Of a stretch of 64,000 bases of DNA, positions 47,386-58,189 are shown piece after piece. The first letter of the stretch is position 1, and each line of letters opens with the position of its first letter. The position numbers and the translations under genes are program-made. The DNA comes from Xenia sp. Carnegie-2017. Taxonomy: Eukaryota > Cnidaria > Anthozoa > Malacalcyonacea > Xeniidae. Location of the stretch: the NCBI RefSeq assembly GCF_021976095.1, contig NW_025813487.1, positions 13,756,563 to 13,820,562 of the forward strand, written 5' to 3'. The notes under the pieces are model-generated. The model had not been told where the DNA came from, did not search any database, and saw nothing but the letters and a program-made list of their open reading frames with translations.

Positions 47386-48784
47386 ATAGTGCTTCTACGA
47401 AATTATAAATTGGTTAAACTGAGCACAAGAGCAGTGCCTTTTTTGAAGAAATGTCACTGGAGGGCAAAACAGGAAAAATGGCACAACAAAAAATGTGGCC
47501 TCGCGGTTTAGCAAATGTCCAAATTCTGAAGAGAAATTTTGTAAAACTTTAATTTCTATCTACAGCTTTGTTTTACTTTAAACAATAATTCAAACACTTT
47601 GTTGCTATAATCGCACAGCTAAACCTCTTAATATAACTTGAAACTTTAAAGAAAAAAATCTTGCGACAAAATCTCTTTGTTTAAATGTTTTAAAATGATA
47701 CAGCTGCTGGCCATGGGCCACATAAAGCAGTTGGGATACCATTCTAGGCAACAATTATTCCACCAAGTCTCATATCTCATTCTCAAGTAAATCAAAAGCA
47801 AATTCTCACAGCAATTATGAACAATACTGCTTCGCAGTTCGGGGGCAGAAATACCGTTATTTAGGGGGGAATCCTTTTTCTGGGGGGCAATCCCCCCCAT
47901 ATATAGTTAAAAAGGCACTGCTGACAAGAGTTAGGAGTATAAACGAAGTGATGTGGGCAACATGTGGGCAAGTAATTTGATTATATTCATTTTCCTATCT
48001 GATGATATTGGAAACGTGCAAAAGCCGAGACATAGCAGTTGGCCTTACACAATCTTTTATACTTTATACAGCTGCACATCTTTGAATAAGAAGAATTACG
48101 AAAAGTTTTAATGTAACATGGATTGTCATGTTTGGAACTATTACGGTATCATGAAGAGAATGCATCCGAAGAAAAGCAAACACGCGTTTGCAATGTTCAA
48201 CAGATAAAAAATCTTCCCTAAGTGTCTTTCTTTCAGATCCATGTAGTAATTCGCTGTTGTAAAATGTCAAAGAACACGTAAATAAGCTAATTATTGTCAA
48301 GTGACATCATGAAGTATTTCATCAAACTTGCAAGATTAAGGCAAAGCAATTTTCTTGTTCTCAACCAAAATGCTGGTCTAATGATTGCTGGTGAGAATTT
48401 AAGGAAGCCAAAATATTAGCTAAGACTGGAATAACGAAAGTTTATTTATTTATTACTTGTCAAAAACGAGCAATTCCTAGTGCAAAAAAAAATTTTTGAG
48501 GAGAATTGAATTTTTCAAAATAAACGCCCCCTCTCAAATGAATGCCATGAGTCTATTAGACGCCCCCCTTGCAGAATGGGTTTGTACTAAACTTCCCTCT
48601 CTATTAAACGCCCCATCTCTTACAAGCATCCCACCGATTATAAATGATGAAAGAAATTTTATTTAATGATAAAAATGGTACAACTTTTATAACTACAGCA
48701 TACAAATATAAAAATGTTAACTAAAATCAATGTTTAAAATATCCATGATAATTTTCAAATTACTAGCAAGAAAAAAAAGGACAG

Positions 48785-49075
48785 TCAGGTGTAAAGACAA
48801 CTTTCCAAATAACCTAGGTCAATATTTAAAGTGTGTTCGCGAGTTGAGGCAGATCGATTTCCTCGTATCGCAGTAATTGCTGACCTAATCAGTGCGAAAG
48901 ACAGTTTACAATGCATCCACGCTAGCGTGATGCCATATTGCAGCTTTCTCCTTTGTGCTAGCAGATCAGCCAGCCGTTTATAAGCAATTGCCGTCTCTTT
49001 CCCCATACCACCTGATGTTGAAAAGACCAGTCGTGTAAAAGCAGCATATTCAATCTCTCTTACTCGATTATGGTG
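48785..49075 (-). pseudogene. C-terminal remnant of a retroelement polyprotein
   Basis: The minus-strand frame reads EYAAFTRLVFSTSGGMGKE, then YKRLADLLAQRRKLQYG and FALIRSAITAIRGNRS, followed by a short tail. The FSTSGGMGKE motif and the helical IR-rich segment are typical of the C-terminus of reverse-transcriptase-bearing proteins that are abundant in cnidarian genomes (recalled family knowledge, not searched). No reverse transcriptase core is visible upstream, so this is a 5'-truncated remnant. It probably ends around 48,500, where GCGTTTAATAGAGAGGG-like sequence occurs. Confidence 0.6.
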
Positions 49076-49967
49076 ATAACAATAATCATTATTATAGTAG
49101 TTTGCTGATTGGGCTAAGAAATCATATCTTTCGTCTTATTTTTGTTTTTATTTGTTCAAACTAAGATAATGAAAATGATATAAAGGCTTCTCTCTATTAA
49201 GCGCCTCTTATCCATTAAAGCACCTCTTACGTATTTAACGCTCACACCCCATCCCACCCCTTAAACCGATAGATTTTATATGGATTTTATTAAACGACAC
49301 CCTGGGCGATTATTAGATCATTTATGGTAACAAATGAGAGATCGATCTACCGTACAATCTCGAATATACAAAGTGTTTCATTATTTTTCTTTATAAATTG
49401 CAATCATTCCTTGAGAATGGTTTGATCGCGAATAAGTTTTGAAACAACAAATGACAATATACTTCATTTCAAATCGTTTCTTCACTGTGTTTATAATATG
49501 AAGGCAAAAATCGATACATTAAATCACCCAAATTATTTTTCTCACACGCAATTGTTCTGTTTTCGATTCAGAACATTAAACACGAGCCGATATTTAATTG
49601 CAACCGAAGAAATCAGTGGAATGGAACAGTCACGGATGAAAAATATGCAATTTCGCTCGCTGTTTGACGGAAAAATATTTCTGTGAAAGTTCTCAATAGT
49701 CAAGCAAAATTTCTTTACATCTCGAGTTCGAAAACGGCCAAACTATCCTATGCGTTAATAAAATCTCTCTTGCACTATTGTGCACCAAAATCTATCAAAG
49801 TCTGTTAAACATTATACATGCAAATATGAAAATCAACGAACCTTGACATTCTAGAATGGTTTATTTGCAAGCTAATCCCAAACAACTCTGCATATGTATT
49901 GACATAGCGTCAGGCCACTCGTCAAGTACGTGCAGGACAAGACAAGAAGATTCTTCTGGGCAATAAA

Positions 49968-52900
49968 ATGATAACTCTACGATTATTCAAAGCGTCCTTT
50001 CTCGTTGCTTTTATTGTATTGTTCTCCTTTAATGGGGTAAGTTGAACTTCGCAAAATGCAGGAAAATTGTAAAATAGGCGTTGTAGTGTGACTGGCCAAG
50101 CATAGCACCACCGTTGATGTCTCAACATAACTATAAGCTTCTCTGTGGTTTTAGCTGTTCTATTTGCACGATTAATTTGTTTTTGCTATTGGGATTGGTC
50201 AGTTTCGCGTTATAAAATGTGAGATTTTATCGAACTAAATGACTCCGTCCCTTAAACATCTTGAAGTGGAACGTTGTTCAATTTAACGCTTCTCGTGTTT
50301 GCCTGTTCATTGTTCGTTTTCTGGAGGCTAGATTTAGTTTACAAAGATATATATCCTAAATGTTTATATAAAGTTTGCACGAAGAGGTGGGTTGACATTT
50401 ATTGTTTATTCCACGTGAATCGACATTAGTTGATTCAATAGCTTCATGCTTGACTTTGCTTAATATTGATGACTTTCCTGTGGGACGCCATTTGACTTTG
50501 AATGCTTATTCTAGAAAGGACAATGGTTTATTGCAGCATGCGATTGTTTGTCATTGAATGAAAATATGTATACTAAAACTTTACTTCAGTAACTAATTCA
50601 GTGGTACTTTCGTTATGTTTCGAAATTCACGCATGTTTCTCAGTGGACCTATAAGATAACGGCTTTGCGTGAGAAATATGAGTATTTGTCTCGCTAATAA
50701 GAGCTTTCTTCTTCAAAGATTGTTGAAAGTCGCAACGAGTCCAGCAAAGGAAACAAAAACGTTACTAAGGATAGATGTGCGGAGGAGATTTTCTAAATTT
50801 CCTTGCTCAAGCACAGTAAGCAAACATAATTTCATTATGTGAAAGAATATATAAAGTACCAACTACTTTTCATCAAGCCTAAATGCTCCTATTCAAAATC
50901 AACAAACCATGAATTAAGTCTTTCAACATCGACTTATATCTGTGGCAAATAAATTGAAATCCATACAGTCTTTCTTTAAACTTCTGTTCCCACTGTACAC
51001 GATGGGTATGCATTTGTTTATGAACTTATTTTTATCGCAAGATCATTGGCAATCTTCTGCTGATTGTTTTCTATGGTTCTGTTAATGGTTGATTTCAGGT
51101 AGTGAAGATGTTATTTTACAAATTTGTGAGCAACATTGATGGTTGCATGTTAACAAGATTGTTACTTTAATTTAGATGGTGCTGAACTACTATTAGATCT
51201 CGGATTACCAGCTGGATTAATCGGTATGTGATCTCTGTTATGTTTCGAAAAGCAAATTTTCTAATCTAATGCTTCGCTTTTGTTTGGCTTCTATCCGCTT
51301 GTGCCCTTGAGCATTGTTCTTAAAACATGTGAATCAGAATGAACTTGGTTTTAGGTGGTATTGTACTGCCTTTACTTGGAGCTGTCCCAGATTCTGCTAT
51401 CATTGTTGTCTCTGGTCTCAAACCCAATGCACAAGATCAACTTTCAGTTGGTATGGGGTGAGTTTCTTTGGCAGTATTTTTACTTTTCATTTGAATCATT
51501 TTATGTTTGTGGAAATTTTTGTCACACAGAACACTTGCTGGTAGTACCATTATGTTGCTGACTCTTGCCTGGGGTGGGAGTCTCTTCTTGGGAAGATGTG
51601 ATTTAGATAGAAATGGTGAAGCTATTGAACTAACAGAAAGGGTGTTAACTGCAGGGAACAGGTTTGAAAATATGATATTTTATTAACGGTTGATTTTGGC
51701 TTGCTCATCATGAGGATAATGTAAGTGCTATTTCAATGAGAAGCGAGAGCACTTTTTTGTTTTGTTAAAAATGTTCTGACAAGTAGTTGTGAGTTTAATA
51801 TAATTAAAATAATACTTTGTATCTTTGAAGTAAAGATAGTCTCTCCTCTGTCTATATAGGGTGTTACATTAATACCAGCTGTACAAAAGTCTGCCATAAT
51901 TATGGCCATTACTTCATTGTTGTATTTGTAAGTACAAGTAGTTCTATCTTTGTAAAATACTCATAATGGCCTCAGCATTCACCATTTCAGGGGTGTGGCT
52001 AAAAAGTAAAAAGGGGATCATGTTTACTCATGTATTCAGTAGTGCCCAACTGATTTCTTTTGAAAGTGATTTGGAATGCATTATGTTCCCATCCTCCACC
52101 ATTTCTATTCTTGGCACCCATTATGTACCCTGTTATCCACCATTTCTATTCTTGACACCCATTCTGTACCCTGTTATCCAACATTTCTATTCTTGGCACC
52201 CATTCTGTACCCTGTTATCCACCATTTCTATTCTTGGCATCCATTATGTTCCCTATCCACCACCATTCTTATTCTTGTTACCCTTTCTGTACCCTGTTGT
52301 CCAACATTCTTATTCTTGGTACTCATTCTGTACCCTTTCATCCACCATTTGTATTTTTAATATGTATTATGTTTTCTATTTCAGTATCATCCACCATTCC
52401 TTTTCTTAACATCCATAATGCTCCCCATCATCCACCTTTCTATTCTTAACATCCATAATGTTCCTATCATCCACCTTTCCTATTCTTAACATCCATAATG
52501 TTCCCTATCATCCACCATTCTATTCTAACATCCATAATGTTCCCCTATCATCCACCATTCCTATTCTTAACATCCATAATGTTCCCTATCATCCACCATT
52601 CCTATTCTTAACATCCATAATGTTCCCTATCATCCACCATTCCTATTCTTAACATCCATAATGTTCCCTATCATTCACCTTTCCTATTCTTAACATCCAT
52701 AATGTTCCCTATCATCCACCATTCCTATTCTTAACATCCATAATGTTCCTATCATCCACCATTCCTATTCTTAACATCCATAATGTTCCTTATCATTCAC
52801 CTTTCCTATTCTTATCACCCATTATGTCCCCTATCATTCACCATTCTATTCTTGGCACTCATGCACAATCGTCAATGTAGCATGGCATTTTTATATTATG

Positions 52901-55900
52901 CATTAAAATTATATTTTGTTTCAGAATTGTACAAGGTGCAGATTGGCATTGGGGACCGACAAAATATCCTCCTAAGGATCCGAATCAACCTAAATATGTC
53001 AAAAATGCTGCATTGGCAACTCTTATTTTATGTGGCATAGCGTTCATAGCTTATTTGGCTTTCTTGGTTAGTATGCTAGGAATCCATGTTGCTATTTCAT
53101 CTTTGTCGGTAGCCTGTGTGCAGGCAAAAAAGTAGAAAATTGCAAAATAGGAGAAAACAGTGTGCCAACCGGCTTGCATCCTTATTATTGATCTCTATGT
53201 TTGAACTGGATATACAAATAAACTAAGACCTTACATAATGTACTTTCAACCACTTTTGACAAAGGCATATTAACGGGAAACTTATCTAGAAACGATATTT
53301 GTAATGATAGGACTGTAGGAGTGCAATAACTCGCACCTCTTTCACCAACAGCAGACTAAACCAAATAACACAAGATGATGTCACACAACCGCACGCAGGC
53401 TATGCAAATGCGAGCTTTCCAAGCCACTGGAAACGTCAGTAACATCGCGTTGTCAATTAGGCTACGCACATGTACGCTCTGCGTACCTGTTTTTACTCAT
53501 TGACGCATTCAAGTTCAGACATTCTGACAAAAAAAACATTGTAATAGCTTTTTTATAATGATTTAAAGCTGTTGATACAAGTTATGTGGTAACAGAGAAC
53601 TTGGGGACTACTGCAGTTTAGCTGACACCTTAGACGCTGACCCAGACCCTAACCCTATAATCCTGAACAAAAACGAGCCCGCGCTCTGCATATAAGCGCT
53701 TCGGGTGTCCGCTAAACTGCCGTCTAGCCGAGAACTTGTACAACAGAGCATTGATTTCTATGTAGTCATTACATGGGTATCTCCTGTGTATCTTATGTAC
53801 ATGTGTATGCCCTGTGTATCTCATGTATACATGTGTATCTCTTCATTCCATAGCTCTATGATAATAAAATGGCGGAAATGCGAGCAAACAAACATCGACA
53901 AGAGGAGTAAGTTGTTGAATTTTATTTATGGTTTGATGGTAAAATATGCTGTGAATGATAATTTTCTTACCAGGATACGACGCCGTGTAATTCATCGCTT
54001 TTATGGCATTGCAAATAAGAGCATTTTGGTGCACCAAAAGATGAAGGGACGCGGGAAAGAAAGACGATCCAGAAGCACAAAAAGGCCACAGGTCAGTCTT
54101 GCCAAAATATAAGAACGCAAATTATAGTTTAGTAGCAAGACATTGGGGCGGGGTGTGTGTAGCCCGAGCTGCTAGAGACCTGGGGCCGGTTGCACGAAGC
54201 CTGGATAGCGTTATCCACTGTATAGCAAATTTTTCTGAACTTTCATAAAATCTCTTGTAAGAGAAAAGTATAAGATTTGAACTGTGCAATCACTGAAATA
54301 AAAAATTGTTTCGAAGATTACAAAATTTCTTTGTCATAAGAAAAGTAAAAACACCTTTTTACAAGTTTCAAAATTTTGCTATCCAATAGATAACGCTATC
54401 CAGGTTTCGTGCAACCGGCGCCTGGCAGTTTTATATCTTGTGGCTATACATCTTTGATGAAAGTTACATAGCCATTGGTATCAGCTGAGGAAGACAATTG
54501 ATTACACTTGACAATTGAATACACTTGCCAAGAATATGACAAGTGAGACTTAAAGTTTTACTCTTGTACCCAACAATTTATGTTTTTTTATTCAGTTGGT
54601 CTTCAAACAAAATATTTCAAAACATGGCAGATTGGTAAAGACATAAAACCAAAGGAACCCGCCGAATCAGAACCTTTCATTAAACCGGAGGAGGAAACGG
54701 AATTGAAGATGTATTAATTTCACTACATCGATGACTAACAACTGCTTCTCTTCACTCGTCGATTTTTTCTTTCAGGCTGAAGAAGAGGAAGAAAGTAAAC
54801 CTGTCATTGCAATTAAATGCTTTTTTATGCTCTGTGGTGGTGTTGCTATGGTAAGGAATCAGTGCCTGTATAACCGTTCATTATTATTTTGTTGTGCTTA
54901 CCGGGGCATTCAGAGGGCTTTTCAATGACTTTAGCGACTAAGTTAGGGATTTAGCGTCCAGGCCTCTTCTACGGTTTTTTGAAATCATAAAATGTAAGTT
55001 TGTAGGACTGGAAGTGAATAAAAAAACATCACCGTGCACAAGCGAATGAATGAAATACTTTTATTAATAACATAAATTGAAAAATTACCGACTGCTTTTA
55101 TTAAAAAAACTCAAACGAACATCATCTTGTAAAATTCATCGCCTTTTTTCACAAAGGTGGCGGTCTCACATTAAACCCAAACCCCTGCACCCCTGCTTGG
55201 TACGCCCCTTATATTTTGTCATTTGTCAACATTCTCGTTTCATGTTTGCACTATCTAGTTTTTAAATTCCACGAATGAATGTTTTCTATTTCTTAAATGT
55301 TTCATAAGTTTGTGCGCGTCGGCAAGGTGACCATGCGAACGTTCGAACATAGAAAAATAGTTCTTACATCATTTTGTGACAACAGCAAAAAATATGACTT
55401 AAAAAGTACTACCATAGATTTTTATTTCTACAGGTCACTATATTCTCTGATCCGATGTGTGATGTTCTAATGGAATAACAAGAATAATGCCAAAGCTGGT
55501 GGTTCTTACATCGGCATTAGTCGTGAGTTTTGTCCTTGTTTGAAAACAGCTGTATTTATCAAATAAATGGTTTGAACCTGAGAGTATCGTTATATGTTTG
55601 TTAATGTAGATCGTCCAGGTTGGTATAGTAAGAAGGACTGTTTTGTTGTTGATGATACGTTTCGACAACCTTAGCGGTAGTCATCTTCAGGGTCAAATGA
55701 GAACTAGATGACTACAGCTAAGGTTGTCGAAACGTCAGTCAACAATAACAAAACAGTCCTTCACAGGACTATACCGACCTGGACGATCACATTTACAAAC
55801 ATGTAGCTGTATTTGTCGCTGTGTAAAACATCTTTTGACGATACTTGTTTGTTGCAGCGTTTTATGTTTCATTTGTCGTCACACCAATCTGTTCGAACGC

Positions 55901-57068
55901 ATCCGAACTCGTGTCTTCCCTTTCTGCTGTGCAAAGAAGAAAGAAAATGTCTCCATGACTTTTTCACAAGTAAGGAATATTCAACAGCTTTTCGCGAAAA
56001 AGCACGTTGTTTAGATTCTCCGTTAAGATGTAACCGGGAGGGAACTGGCTTTATGACAGAGGCTCGCGTGTTAAGTATATATGACGTCAATCTTCCTTAT
56101 CAAACCTACATTGAAGATTGTTAAGTTTACTCGTAACCTACTGGCCCATTGATGGCCTAATTTTCTGGTGGATTCCTAGGGTGGTAGTGGATACACAGGA
56201 GTTCAGAGTTCAGTGGTAGTGGATACACAGGAGATAACACTTGCAGGCAATGGCTAACCGATGCATAGACGGGGAGGGAGGGGGCATAAAATCGTCCAAA
56301 TTTATACAAGAGTATGTTAAATGTTTCTGACCATTAGATTTTACTCTTACCACCCTTGAAAAATTCCCTTGATTCACCGCTGGCCTAATTCATTATGGAA
56401 TCAAATTTTCTACTGAAGGCCTCGTCCGCTTTTGAAGGATTCCCGCCATCAACATTCTTTTGAAACATTTCGTTACGTCTACAACATTAAGGAATGTTCG
56501 TGTACGAAATCGCGTCATTCGATTTAATCGGTCTTCAATCTTAACCTTTCATCCTTGTGTAAAAGTTTCTTTTTCTTCAGCTTTATGGTGCAGCGACGAT
56601 GAACAACACGCTTTTTGTCATCCTTGTGTAAAGTTTCTTTTTCTTCAGCTTTATGGTGCAGCGACGATGAACAACACGCTTTGTTTGGGTATATTTTGTG
56701 CTCTCGTCTACTTCAAGAACCTTGAATGGTATTATTCAGCCGGTGAGGGGACTAAAATAAAACCATTGAATATGAAACCTTTGTGTGCAAACCGAGGTAT
56801 TAAAATCTATCTTTTGTTGTTTTCGATTTATAGAGGTCACTGTCATATTGCTCGTTCAATGGTTCGTCTTTTTTATGGGTTATCCGTTGACCTACAAGGT
56901 ATTTTGTTTTTCGAATCATTTATCCTAAAATATTTAGGTATCAAGTGCGTTCATGCATTTTGTTACAATTGAATATAGCTGTGGAAGCTGGTCCCAGTTG
57001 CGTTTTGCTACTTATTCTCCATTTTGCTTGTTGCTATCTTGGAAAGCAGTGCTGTTGGATGGAAATAA
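49968..57068 (+). CDS. Cation exchanger of the NCL-like / sodium-calcium exchanger superfamily
   Basis: Exons: 49968-50036 (signal MITLRLFKASFLVAFIVLF), 50719 to about 50815 (RCAEEIF then KFPCSST), 51042-51087 (IIGNLLLIVFYGSVN), 51176-51223 (DGAELLLDLGLPAGLIG), 51355-51457, 51530-51661, 51860-51927, 52925-53066, 53854-53906, 53974-54091, 54596-54710, 54776-54850, 55438 to about 55500, 55858-55969, 56649-56742, 56834-56898 and 56979-57068. Alpha-repeat 1 shows GGIVLPLLGAVPDSAIIVVS and alpha-repeat 2 shows FYVSFVVTPICSNASELVSS with LYGAATMNNTLCLGIF. This pattern matches plant NCL-type Na+/Ca2+ exchangers, but the central loop is charged and shows no EF-hand. It is inferred to be a multi-pass membrane transporter exchanging Ca2+ for monovalent cations. 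Several exons have one-base indels (near 50,797, 54,030, 54,700, 55,474, 55,921). Confidence 0.8.
50040..50715. other. Exchanger intron 1, no further features
   Basis: This lies between the signal-peptide exon and exon 2. It is AT-rich with no repeat array or open frame of note. Confidence 0.5.
51990..52080. mobile_element. Fragment related to the MITE at 8,772
   Basis: Shares TCATGTATTCAGT and TGATTTCTTTTGAAAGTGAT with 8,772-8,962 in the same order. It lies in the exchanger intron directly before a minisatellite. Confidence 0.65.
52080..52860. repeat. Minisatellite, about 41-bp period, in an exchanger intron
   Basis: Roughly 18 units of TTCTTAACATCCATAATG plus TTCCCTATCATCCACCATTC, with more divergent units (TTCTTGGCACCCATTCTG) at the 5' end. 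It fills the intron between exons 51860-51927 and 52925-53066. Confidence 0.92.
53070..53850. other. Exchanger intron 8 containing the block A match start
   Basis: From about 53,485 (CTGTTTTTACTCATTGACG) onward it matches 36,386 onward in block A. A short ACCCTAACCCT motif at about 53,645 is present in both blocks. Nothing else is recognised. Confidence 0.6.
54180..54424. mobile_element. MITE with GGGGCCGG ends in an exchanger intron
   Basis: GGGGCCGGTTGCACGAAGCC at the left and GGTTTCGTGCAACCGGCGCC at the right. It is orthologous to the insertion at 37,102. Confidence 0.9.
55563..55806. mobile_element. MITE of the GACGTTTCGACAACC family in an exchanger intron
   Basis: Starts AAATGGTTTGAACCTGAGAG, has GTTTCGACAACCTTAGCGG and the complementary CTAAGGTTGTCGAAACGTC, and ends TTTACAAACATG. 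It lies between the exon reading VTIFSDPMCDVL and the exon reading FYVSFVVTP. Confidence 0.88.
56553..56693 (+). repeat. Tandem duplication (70 bp) of an exchanger splice acceptor and exon start
   Basis: CATCCTTGTGTAAA(A)GTTTC, the TTTTTCTTCAG acceptor and the exon start CTTTATGGTGCAGCGACG, through AACAACACGCTTT, occur twice in a row. The downstream copy leads into the full exon (56649-56742). Use of the upstream acceptor would read LYGAATMNNTLFVILV and then stop. Confidence 0.9.
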
Positions 57069-57551
57069 ATCTTTTTGCTCATTTTTTTTTTGTCAATTAT
57101 AACTCAAGTAAGTCCGATTCAAGTCGTAAATGCTGGAGGGGACATGGTTGGAAGGAACGTGGTTTGTGTGGAAGGGACGTGGTTCGGTTTGAGGGACATG
57201 GTTTGGCTGGTAGAGAAATGTTTGTTGATCAGTTTGAGCAAATAATAAAGTTTTAATGTATTTTATGCGGTGCTGATCGGGTTTTAATGTCTTTGAAATT
57301 CCATGTATGAAAAAAGATTTTTTCTTGAACAGTGAGCATTGATTCTTTCTATTTTTCTAGATTGATTCGTTGGTATATTAGAGTTAGAAATACATTTGTG
57401 TGATTGCACATTTTAGCACGAGTTATTGGGACGACATTCGTATATGAGCTTATTTTTCTCGTACGTAAGGTTGTGTACGTAATTTTATGAAACAAAATCA
57501 ATGTAATGAATAATGACGTAGCAGCATTATAATATTTCTTAGGAAATTTTA

Positions 57552-58107
57552 ATGATATTGGCAAAGCTGATTGTTTTATTTTTGTGGTGTGTGACTATCA
57601 AGTCGTCAAACAACTTCGGAATAAAATTTAATGAAATATACCAAATTACAAAGTTATTACTTTCAAATTACTTTGAGGACCGTTTGGTTCCACATACAAC
57701 ATTCAACAACAATTTGTCTTTACTCTTACTAAACAACAACACACTTTCAAACGTCACTTCCTCCTCCCCATTGCGTCCAAAGCGGCAATTCATACAGCCA
57801 CATGGTCCTTTTACTCTAAGACGCAGGGAACTATCGTTTGTCGTCGAAATTAAAAGTTCCGTGGCTGCAAGAACTTTCTATTTGGTTCAATTTCTCCGTC
57901 TAAAATTAACAACACTATCCCTAAATGCACCTCCTACCCTCCACTCTCCCACTCTGGCTACTCTTCAATGCATTACTCCCCATACCCCCAGTCATTGATA
58001 ATTTTCCCATTGATTTAACCATTGTCGAACGAAATTCCGTTTTTCACTTGGGGATTGGGAACGGAAGAGTCTGGATTGATCAACTTCATTTTTACTACAC
58101 GAAGTAA
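57552..58107 (+). CDS. Possible single-exon secreted protein with a frameshift
   Basis: An ATG at 57,552 opens MILAKLIVLFLWCVTIKSS, a credible signal peptide, followed by about 120 residues including NNFGIKFNEIYQITKLLL, LRPKRQFIQPHGPF and LSFVVEIKSSVAARTFYLV. Around 57,920-57,960 the sensible frame moves to +1 and continues PPVIDNFPIDLTIVERN and GNGRVWIDQLHFYYTK to a TAA at 58,105. A one-base indel, as seen in neighbouring genes, would join them into about 180 residues. The family is not recognised. It sits between the exchanger's stop and the USP14 start codon. It could also be chance. Confidence 0.4.
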
Positions 58108-58189
58108 TCGCTAGACAGCAGCCATCTTGAATTATCGTTCGTCTTGTTGTGAAGTGCTAAACAAAATTAATTTATCATTTAACAAAACA

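Larger units (their letters stand above)
46666..49597. other. Block-B-specific 2.9-kb segment
   Basis: This interrupts the collinearity with block A exactly after AGTAGACGTGTTT, which in block A runs on into AATTGCAACCG. It contains a foldback (47,279-47,385), low-complexity stretches and a retroelement remnant at 48.5-49.3 kb. No gene with clear splice sites was found. It is either an insertion in B or a deletion in A. Confidence 0.75.
37686..54755. repeat. Tandem segmental duplication, second block (B)
   Basis: This block starts at the junction where exchanger intron sequence (CTTCTCTTCACTC) passes directly into SYCP2 intron sequence (GATTTCTTTACTAATTC). It ends where block A's exchanger match stops. 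Relative to block A it lacks about 2.2 kb (25,863-28,054, several SYCP2 exons), gained a 0.23-kb element at 41,855-42,081, has about 2.9 kb of extra sequence at 46,666-49,597, and retains the exchanger's first eight exons. Confidence 0.92.
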
